Shown here piece after piece: positions 56,390 through 64,000 of a stretch of 64,000 nucleotides of DNA. The DNA lies in contig NC_134397.1 of assembly GCF_050003625.1 (NCBI RefSeq), positions 96,580,162-96,644,161 on the forward strand. Reading direction: 5' to 3'. The notes under the pieces are model-generated. The model saw only the letters and a list, made by a program, of their open reading frames with translations. It ran no database searches and was not told where the DNA came from. Positions within the stretch are counted from its first letter, which is position 1; the number at the start of each line of letters is the position of its first letter. The translations under genes and the position numbers were made by a program. The DNA comes from Haematobia irritans (Eukaryota > Arthropoda > Insecta > Diptera > Muscidae).

Positions 56390-58203
56390 AAAATTTTAAC
56401 TGTTTTATAGGAAGAATAAACTAACGCGTACGAAAATTGAACTAAATTTTACTCCACATTTTGAGATTCCACAAAGCAGCAAAATTTATTGCCCCGTTGT
56501 ACTTTTTAACTGCAGTTCTCGAAATTACACCCTCTCATAGAAGAGGAAATTAACTAAAACAAGTAAGGAAAGTCTAAAGTCGGGCGGGGCCGACTATATT
56601 ATACCCTGCACCACTTAGTAGATCTAAATTTTCGATACCATATCACATCCGCAAAAAGTGTTTTGGGGGGGTATATACAATAAAGGTTTGTCCCAAATAC
56701 ATACATTTAAATATCACTCGATCTGGACAGAATTTGATAGACTTCTACAAAATCTATAGACTCAAAATTTAAGTCGGCTAATGCACTAGGGTGGAACACA
56801 ATGTTAGTAAAAAAATATGGGAAACATTTAAATCTGAAGCAATTATAAGGAAATTTCGCAAAAGTTTATTTATGACTTATCGCTCGATATATATGTATTA
56901 GAAGTTTAGGAAAATTAGAGTCATTTTTACAACTTTTCGACTAAGCAGTGGCGATTTTACAAGGAAAATAAAATGTTGGTATTTTGACCATTTTTGCCGA
57001 AATCAGAAAAACATATATATGGGAGCTATATCTAAATCTGAACCGATTTCAACCAAATTTGGCACGCATATCTACAATGCTAATTCAAAATTTCAACAAA
57101 ATCGGAGTTAAAAATTGGCCTCTGTGGTCATATGAGTGTAAATCGGGCGAAAGCTATATATGGGAGATATATCTAAATCTTAGCCGATTTCAACCAAATT
57201 TGGCACGCATAGCTACAATGGTAATTCTACTCCCTGTGCAAAATTTCTATTAAATCGGAGTAAAAGATTGGCCACTGTGGTCATATGAGTGTAAATCGGG
57301 CGAACCATATATATGGGAGCTATATATAAATCTGAACCGATTTCAATAAAATTTGGCATACTTGACTACTCTACTAATTCTACTCCCTGTGCAAAATTTC
57401 AACCAAATTGGGGTAAAACTCCGGCTTCTGGGACCGTATTAGTGGATATCGGGCGAAAGGTATATATGGGAGCTATATCTAAATCTGAACCGATTTCAAT
57501 GAAATTTGGCACACTTGACTATGGTACTAATTGTTCTTCTTGTGCAAAATTTTAAGCAAATTAGGGAAAACTCTGGCTTCTGGGGCCAAATAAGTCCATA
57601 TCGGGCGAAATATATATATGGGAGCTATATCTAAATCTGAACCGATTTCTTCCAAAATCAATTGGCATCTATTCTGAGCCAAAACACATACTTGTGCCAA
57701 ATTTGAAGTCGATTGGACTAGACTTTGATTACAAAAATGTGTTCACGGACAGACGGACATCGCTATATCGACTCAAGAGCCCACCCTGACCATTTTTGCC
57801 AAAGAGACCATGTGTCTATCTCGTCTCCTTCTGGGTGTTGCAAACATATGCACTAACTTATAATACCCTGTAGTGTGGCGCAGGGTATAATTAAGGAAGA
57901 AAATCATTGGCGCCAAATCATGACCATTTTAACCATACAGTAGTTCATTAATACTATTTTTGGGAATCGTACGAAAATTTTCAATTGCTTTAGTTCATAT
58001 TGAACTTATGTGTGCGGTCATTGAACTTTATACTCACGTTTAGTTCTTAAAATGTTTGAGACATACTTAAAAAAACTCAATCTTCATTGGGCTGTGGAAA
58101 ATTTCGCAAAAAATAATCAATTTTAACAACAAACTAATAATTTTTTTGCAATAAAAATAAGTCTAATTTAGCGTTAGTTTAACTACGGAAATTTTTTTCT
58201 GTG
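56390..58203. mobile_element. MITE 'CACACCGAAAAAAATTT' split by a TATACCC repeat
   Basis: The left end is CACACCGAAAAAAATTTTAA and the right end, inward, is GCACAGAAAAAAATTTCC. The element is about 0.48 kb without the insert at 56,559-57,890. It is non-coding. Confidence 0.6.
56559..57890 (+). mobile_element. TATACCC-type dispersed repeat, copy 3
   Basis: It starts ACAAGTAAGGAAAGTC with GTCGGGCGGGGCCGAC and TATACCCTGCACC. It ends AATACCCTGTAGTGTGGCGC followed by AGGGTATAA. Five units of roughly 150-180 bp share GGGAGCTATATCTAAATCTG. A GACAGACGGACATCGC patch lies near 57,749. This is the best preserved copy of the family in the window. Confidence 0.82.
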
Positions 58204-58478
58204 CATTATGTCCATTCAAGCTTCTGTGGCATAAACCAATGACTACCTAGAATTCTAACAATTTTTAATTAGCATGGAAATTGGCTCTAATAATCCAAAA
58301 AGTGAATTCATAAAATTCTCTCTAAACAGCAGTTCACTTGTGCAAGACTTAAGTAGTGGTTTTTCTTCGCTGCCAGTTTCTGCAGAAATTTGCGGAAGGT
58401 TAATTATGAGGGTTTACAAATCGTCACGTTTACCGCACCATCGAGCTTGGCTTGAAATATCCCATTGGAATAAGTATA
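58204..58478. other. Unassigned sequence with a 73-codon frame
   Basis: The plus-strand frame 58,274-58,495 (MEIGSNNPKSEFIKFSLNSS...) runs into the next MITE end. I do not recognise it. The segment is not repeated elsewhere in the window. Confidence 0.3.
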
Positions 58479-59830
58479 CACCCAGAAAAAAGTGACCCCT
58501 TCTTTAAGTTAAAATGAACTCATTATGAAGAAAGTCGAACTTCGTATAGCGCCAAAGATATTTTTATTTTTTGAACGATGTGATTTTCGTTGAAATTAGG
58601 TAGAATGCATTCCATATATTAGTTAACATTTTCCTATATTTATGTACCACTATACTACAGAATGAAAAATGAATGAATTCATATATGGAATGATTTTATT
58701 GAACTTTTTTCATTCATTTGGACAAATCTTACATATTTGTGGTAAACCTTTTACTTCAAAATTAGAACTGCTTACCTTCGTTTTTAAATACAATTTTATA
58801 AATTGCCTATATAATTTTTTTCTTCAATAAAATACATGTGTTATTAATATATTAAATATATTTATTAAAAATCATGCTGTTGACGGCTGGCCTTGAAATA
58901 TTAGTTTATTATTCCACTGTGAAACATAATTTTTGTCTTTTTCTTGTACCTTTCACTTTTAATAAGTTGCGTAACGATTTTGTCCTCCTTTTACAATGTC
59001 AATGCCTACAAATATAAAAAAATCATAAACCAATTTTTTCACAAAAAGTTAGCGTCACTGAATATTACCTGATAATTGAAGATTCCAAAATGTTGGTGTA
59101 TTCTTTGTTTATACACCATCACGAATATTGATAGGCTTATTATTATTTATGTTGAATAATTTTCAAAAAAAAAACGAAAATTTTTCTCACTAATTTAAAA
59201 TAACAAATATTTTTTTTTTGTTATTATATTATTTTACTATATTATAGTTTAACAATCTCTCCGTATACCATAACAACGCAATTCCAACTAAAAAAAAAAC
59301 AATCCACGCGCAAACATATCGATTACATGATGACAGGTATCGATTCCAGGTAGGAAAATTTCCTATATTCTAACAAGTGTGTTCCCTTAAGTTTTGAAAG
59401 GATTGAATGCTTCTTAGTTCGAATGAACTAACATATTTCTCTATGCCAAGTGTTATTCGTATATATGATAAGCTTTCTATAATAAAGGAAGTCAGAATTA
59501 TCATTTTATAAGAAATTTTACTAAATTTGAGGAAACTTGGGTTTAGTTCGGATTTTGTTTATTTTTACGAATGCTTTGTTATCAGTGAATAAAATTGTCT
59601 TGTTCAGTAGTAAATTCTTATACCCAGCGAAGAAAACAGTGTTAGTAAAATTCCATGCCTTATTCTAGTTAATGAACTATTCCTAACTGCTTTCAGTTTA
59701 GGATTTTTTTTTACTGAAACAAGTATATTTTATTATTTTACACAAAAGTTTAACTTAATGGAAATAAAATGGCTAAACTAAATTGATGATTATTTTTTCC
59801 TTTGGTTTCGAAGGCACTTTTTTCTGGGTG
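58479..59830 (-). mobile_element. 'CACCCAGAAAAAAGTG' MITE, copy C
   Basis: Its ends are clean (CACCCAGAAAAAAGTGACC and its mirror) with TA on each side (58,477-58,478, 59,831-59,832). It is collinear with copies A and B in reverse, keeping the ATCGAT pair and the intron-like acceptor. Confidence 0.88.
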
Positions 59831-59832
59831 TA

Positions 59833-60148
59833 TTCTCTAGCCTACTCTTTTAAAACTGTTAATAATTTTGTGAACATTCCTGAGAATTAAAACTTCTTCG
59901 AACATATCATCATCTTGCATATCGTCGAATTCGCTGCCCGGCTGGCGCGATTGGCATCTTTTGAAATCTCGTTACTCACGAAAATTCTGACAAATCACAA
60001 AAATTTTCATAAAACACGATGATTCTCATGATTCAGAGAAATTCTCATGACTAACTTAAATAATCATCATACACGAAAATTATATTCTGGGTTATGTTGG
60101 AATCAAATGTTTTAATACACGATTGAATATAAGGTAAAAAATCGTTCA
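59833..60148. other. Unassigned sequence
   Basis: TTCTCATGA-type words recur between 60,010 and 60,060. No element was recognised. Confidence 0.4.
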
Positions 60149-60560
60149 TCAGCTACTATAACGTGATACACCTTGTTTATATCTTATTAAACTCGTGAGC
60201 TTGATTAGAAGTATGATTAAAATCATCAGTATGGTTGAAATTGTGAATGCCTTTAAATCGTGTGGTTTCGTGAATAACATAGAGCACGCAGACAGGGCTA
60301 TTTTCCATGGGCCCAAATTTTTTGTAGGCCCATGCAGACATACACCAATTTTTCTCATTGAGCACAAAAGCATATCTACATATGTATATGAATCGTGACT
60401 TTTGAAAAATGTATTTCCAATTTTTCGTTTTACAAATTCCCAAAGATTTCCTATGCGATTTAGGTCAGGCGACTGGGTAGGCCAGTCAAACATGCGCAAT
60501 TTTCCGTTGAATGTAACGTACGAAACCTAGCTTTACAACATTTCTGACCATTTACGAATA
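60149..60560 (-). pseudogene. Tc1-like transposase C-terminal remnant
   Basis: The minus strand encodes MFDWPTQSPDLNRIGNLWEF followed by VKRKIG. This matches the WP-x-QSPDLNPIENLW block of Tc1-like transposases, where the last catalytic Glu is in IENLW; here it reads IGNLW, so Glu is replaced by Gly. The rest of the frame is not recognisable. No terminal repeats were found. Confidence 0.75.
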
Positions 60561-60895
60561 GAATTTTTCAAGAATACACGCAAAAAAATAATTCTTTCCT
60601 CCCAAACGAAATTTTGGACAAACAAAGTTCGTTTCGCATTTGCTTTTCGTTGAAAGGACGTGTATTTGGAAGAAAAGTATATACTTTTTGTGATAAACGT
60701 TTATTCTTTTCCAGGATGTAAAAACAATTCCATAAAGACTAACTCAAAAAAAATTTTTTCTGGCTAATTGCATTTTCCCTCACATTTTTCTCACTTCCAC
60801 GAAGTTTTTTAGTTCTTAGCACCTTTTTCTGTAACACAAACAATGTAGAAGAAATTATACGATTTTATAAATTTTTAAATTTTTTTTTACCTTTC

Positions 60896-60966
60896 GCCTG
60901 GACGGAGAATCGAACCGCGGACCATCCAATTTGTAAGCCAACACACTATCCACTGAGCCATGTAGC
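60896..60966 (-). other. tRNA-like block (minus), copy 2
   Basis: Box A TGGCTCAGTGGATAG and box B GGTTCGATTCTCC lie at tRNA spacing. The box B arm is intact. Confidence 0.62.
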
Positions 60967-61077
60967 CGTTGTTGTCATCAATAGACAATTACCCATATAA
61001 GTTATATTTATATAGCATAGCTTGCGGCGCCCACGAGCCGATTAAACAAAGTTTATTTAACAGAAAAAAACATTTAG

Positions 61078-61153
61078 TTGGGCACCTTGGAACAGTGGTT
61101 GCTACGTCCGACTTGCATGCCAAGGGTCGTGGGTTCGATCCCTGCTTCGACCA
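61078..61153 (+). other. tRNA-like block (plus), copy 2
   Basis: Box A is TGGAACAGTGGTTGC and box B GGGTTCGATCCC; it ends CTTCGACC as in the SINE head. It is transcribed away from the minus block. Confidence 0.62.
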
Positions 61154-61594
61154 AAGTTTTTTTTTTTTTTACATATATTTCAACTACGGTCGGAAGATTC
61201 CGAAAAAATGTTCAACATTACGTCCTACTATATAAAATTTTTACTATGAACTGTAAAATGTGTCTTATTAAAGACCTAAATTTAGAAAAGAACAGTGTTT
61301 GATACAGTGTTGCCAACTCCCCAAAGCCAAAAAGCACCAAAAATATATTATAAATTCTAACATACCACCTTCCACCACAAAATCGAATATTAAATGGTCT
61401 ACTAAAAAAAAAAAAAAAAAAAAAAAAAAACTTCCGAAGATGTATTATAGAACTTTTGTGAATTGAATTTTAAGAAGTTAAGGTGGGTATTAAGATCGAG
61501 TTTAGTCGCTAAAATAGTCGTTTTTTCACAACTACTTTTCTTTAATAAATCAAACTTTGTGAAAATTTGCTTTTGGCTATTCCCCATCAAGTTA

Positions 61595-62527
61595 AAGGGT
61601 GATTTGTTAAGAGCTTGATAACTTTTTTTTTTAAAAAAACGCATAAAATTTGCAAAATCTCATCGGTTCTTTATTTGAAACGTTAGATTGGTCCATGACA
61701 TTTACTTTTTGAAGATAATTTCATTTAAATGTTGACCGCGGCTGCGTCTTAGGTGGTCCATTCGGAAAGTCCAATTTTGGGCAACTTTTTCGAGCATTTC
61801 GGCCGGAATAGCCCGAATTTCTTCGGAAATTTTGTCTTCCAAAGCTGGAATAGTTGCTGGCTTATTTCTGTAGACTTTAGACTTGACGTAGCCCCACAAA
61901 AAATAGTCTAAAGGCGTCAAATCGCATGATCTTGGTGGCCAACTTACCGGTCCATTTCTTGAGATGAATTGTTCTCCGAAGTTTTCCCTCAAAATGGCCA
62001 TAGAATCGCGAGCTGTGTGGCATGTAGCGCCATCTTGTTGAAACCACATGTCAACCAAGTTCAGTTCTTCCATTTTTGGCAACAAAAAGTTTGTTAGCAT
62101 CGAACGATAGCGATCGCCATTCACCGTAACGTTGCGTCCAACAGCATCTTTGAAAAAATACGGTCCAATGATTCCACCAGCGTACAAACCACACCAAACA
62201 GTGCATTTTTCGGGATGCATGGGCAGTTCTTGAACGGCTTCTGGTTGCTCTTCACTCCAAATGCGGCAATTTTGCTTATTTACGTAGCCATTCAACCAGA
62301 AATGAGCCTCATCGCTGAACAAAATTTGTCGATAAAAAAGCGGATTTTCTGCCAACTTTTCTAGAGCCCATTCACTGAAAATTCGACGTTGTGGCAGATC
62401 GTAAGTCTATTCATGATGAAATGTCAAAGCATACTGAGCATCTTTCTCTTTGACACCATGTCTGAAATCCCACGTGATCTGTCAAATACTAATGCATGAA
62501 AATCCTAACCTCAAAAGAATCACCCTT
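61595..62527 (-). mobile_element. Rosa-like mariner (DD41D), internally deleted copy 2
   Basis: The ends AAGGGTGATT and its complement are flanked by TA (61,593-61,594, 62,528-62,529). It is 933 bp. The shared part is almost identical to 29,144-30,076, but the deletion removes a different stretch of the N-terminal coding region. Confidence 0.92.
61702..62414 (-). pseudogene. Rosa-like transposase, N-terminal deletion
   Basis: It starts MNRLT and then joins, out of frame, to a segment encoding FSEWALEKLAENPLFYRQIL (about 62,330-62,385). The catalytic half follows intact: FSDEAHFWLNG, FQQDGATCHTARD and CDLTPLDYFLWG. Unlike copy 1 its last residues, VAQNWTFRMDHLRRSRGQHL and NEIIFKK, remain in frame. 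The DNA-binding domain is gone, so it cannot be autonomous. Confidence 0.92.
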
Positions 62528-63340
62528 TATAATAAAATTTGCAGCAAATATGCATGATTTTATGCCCATTTTTACTGATATAGTTTTCACTTTAGCGGCA
62601 AAACTCAAACTTAGTCTCACCATTAGGAACCGCTATTCAAGTATACACCTTGATCAGTTTAAATGCTTTCGTCCAATTCATTTTGATCAGTGATGTTTTT
62701 CAACTTTTACAATATTAATATATGGAAATAGTCTATTGCTTATTTCAGTTGTGCGTGCTTTTGTGAATTTAATACAAACGTTTTTAATGACATCTTTACC
62801 AAATTCAAAAATTCGACACTCATCGCTCGACTTTCCCACAGAAAACCCTAAATAACAATATTTATTAAAAAATAATCAATACCAACTTCATAACAATCAA
62901 ATTCTATATTTGGCAATAAATTTGAGTTTCTTCGGCTCTTCAAAGTCTAATCAAAATTTTTGTATCAATTAAACTTAATACTGTTCAAAATAAAAAAGCA
63001 CTAAATGAAAAGGCCAGAAAGCACCAAATTGGTGCTTTTTTTGAAAAGGCACCAAAAAGGCAATTTGGTGCTTTTTAGAAATCAAAAAGCACTAAATTTG
63101 GTGCTAAAAGCACCAAATTGGCAACACTGGTTTGATATAAACGAAATGGATTGTGTTGTTGGTTCAAAAATAACTTTTTTTATTGAAAAAATAAAAATTT
63201 TGTAACAAACGAATTTTTTTGGTGATAAAAATATATACTTTTCGAAGCAATTCAAAAAACTCTAACAAAAGAAAAACGTTTTCGGTACACGTTTTCCAAA
63301 CGTTTTTTTTCTTTGCGTATACAGTGTGGTAGTAGGCATT

Positions 63341-63468
63341 TAGAGAAGCATTGGAACACTCAGACATTTCACCAACATTACTGAGAGAGGATAATCCACC
63401 GCTGACAAAACAGGAATTGAACCAATGACTGCACGCAATGCAAACACCATTGCACCACAGTGGCTCCC
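63341..63468 (-). mobile_element. SINE head fragment (minus)
   Basis: The segment covers the box A (TGGTGCAATGGTGTTTGC) and body as far as TTTAGAGAAGC; the box B is degenerate (TTCAATTCCTG) and the tail is missing. Confidence 0.75.
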
Positions 63469-64000
63469 ATATGAATCAAAACCTCCTCCGTATACTTAAT
63501 AAAACCCCACGTTGGGAAATTCTCACTGAAACTCTCTATGCTTATTTAAAACATTTCCAGATACCAAAGAGCATGTATTTTGTATTCGTGGAAAAACAAA
63601 ATGCGAGCGTCAAAAATTATATTCGCAACAATATGTTAATGTTTGTCTTTTAAGACGAGTCTTTGTGGATCATTATATGTGAGCCTTGGGGTGGACGGAG
63701 GCACAGAATGACGCTATTTGTTATTATTTATGCACTTATAAAAATTTAACATTAAAATATGTCACCTGAATATGAATTTTAAATGTATATGAAAATGTAC
63801 CAAAAATATTAGTCCCAGAGCATACTGATAGACTCAGAATTACATCTTTATTTATTTTCTCATAATTACTCATTGTAATTACGCTAGAATGAGCTCACTT
63901 TCAATATAAATTTTATTCTATTGGAAAAGTAATATGTATTATAGAAATTCATGCTCAAATAAATCTAACTGAAATCAATTATTTTTTCAAATAACTTTGC
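63469..64000. other. Unassigned; faint ATGGT-MITE fragment
   Basis: TGCTTATTTA...AGCATGTATTTTGT near 63,540-63,590 echoes the right part of the ATGGT-rich MITE. The remainder to the window end shows nothing recognisable. Confidence 0.4.

Larger units (their letters stand above)
61305..63129. mobile_element. hAT-like element (AAAAGCACCAAA type) with nested mariner
   Basis: The ends CAGTGTTGCCAACTCC and, inward from the right, CAGTGTTGCCAATTTGG lie within a perfect 8-bp duplication GTTTGATA (61,297-61,304, 63,130-63,137). AAAAGCACCAAA-type words cluster inside both ends (61,325-61,345; 62,990-63,115), the right cluster including inverted pairs. Without the nested rosa-like mariner it is about 890 bp. 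A run of about 26 A lies at 61,405-61,430. Confidence 0.92.
60575..63322. mobile_element. MITE with two tRNA-like blocks, copy 2 (split by a hAT)
   Basis: It starts TACACGCAAAAAAATAATTC and ends TTCTTTGCGTATA. It is collinear with 15,204-17,138 apart from the different insertion, a hAT-like element at 61,305-63,129. Each copy supplies the empty site for the other's insertion. Confidence 0.85.

Noticed and set aside
61078..61153. Functional tRNA gene
   Set aside because: The block is repeated inside a transposable element and no full cloverleaf was evident.

Overview
The window looks like nuclear DNA of a higher (calyptrate, muscid-like) fly. It is about two-thirds A+T and has no intact host protein gene that I can support. 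Nearly everything recognisable is a transposable element, mostly dead, short or non-autonomous, and often nested. The fly assignment rests on element families: an irritans-subfamily mariner (first known from horn fly), DD41D rosa-like mariners, a tRNA-derived SINE with a CCTAAC tail, and the calyptrate repeat whose ends form TATACCC hairpins. The species cannot be named from this sequence.

Layout. 0.3-3.3 kb: degraded LINE (minus strand). 4.0-5.0 kb: a repeat split by a solo LTR. 5.5-6.3 kb: hAT-like element with a perfect 65-bp hairpin. 6.3-8.6 kb: mostly unique DNA with DRE-like motifs and a strong splice donor. 8.7-9.5 kb: complete SINE and a mariner scrap. 10.5-11.6 kb: foldback structure. 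12-15 kb: mostly unrecognised. 15-17 kb: MITE with two tRNA-like blocks, split by a 1-kb foldback transposon. 17-21 kb: MITEs. 20.8-22.8 kb: TATACCC repeat split by a hAT-like element. 22.8-25 kb: MITEs. 25.3-26.7 kb: internally deleted Tigger/pogo element. 26.8-28.1 kb: Himar1-like mariner. 29.1-30.1 kb: rosa-like element. 30.3-34.4 kb: large MITE-type element holding another mariner, tRNA-like blocks, a LINE 3' end and two small MITEs. 37.7-39.7 kb: two LINE remnants and a complete SINE. 40-52.5 kb: MITEs, a TATACCC repeat, and a hAT element with two nested insertions. 54-55.5 kb: unique DNA. 56-60 kb: more MITEs with a nested TATACCC repeat. 60-63.3 kb: a tRNA-like MITE split by a hAT element, itself split by a second rosa-like copy.

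How it fits together. Nested insertions can be ordered by comparing each host element with uninterrupted copies elsewhere in the window. Four hAT-like elements share a CAGNGTYGCCA-type end, and three keep perfect 8-bp target duplications. The SINE shares its 3' tail with a LINE 3' end, which suggests that LINE machinery moved it. At least seven otherwise different MITE families share an ACAC...AAAAAA-type terminus and TA targets. One of them carries paired ATCGAT sites and a 66-bp intron-like segment, as if it had captured part of a gene.
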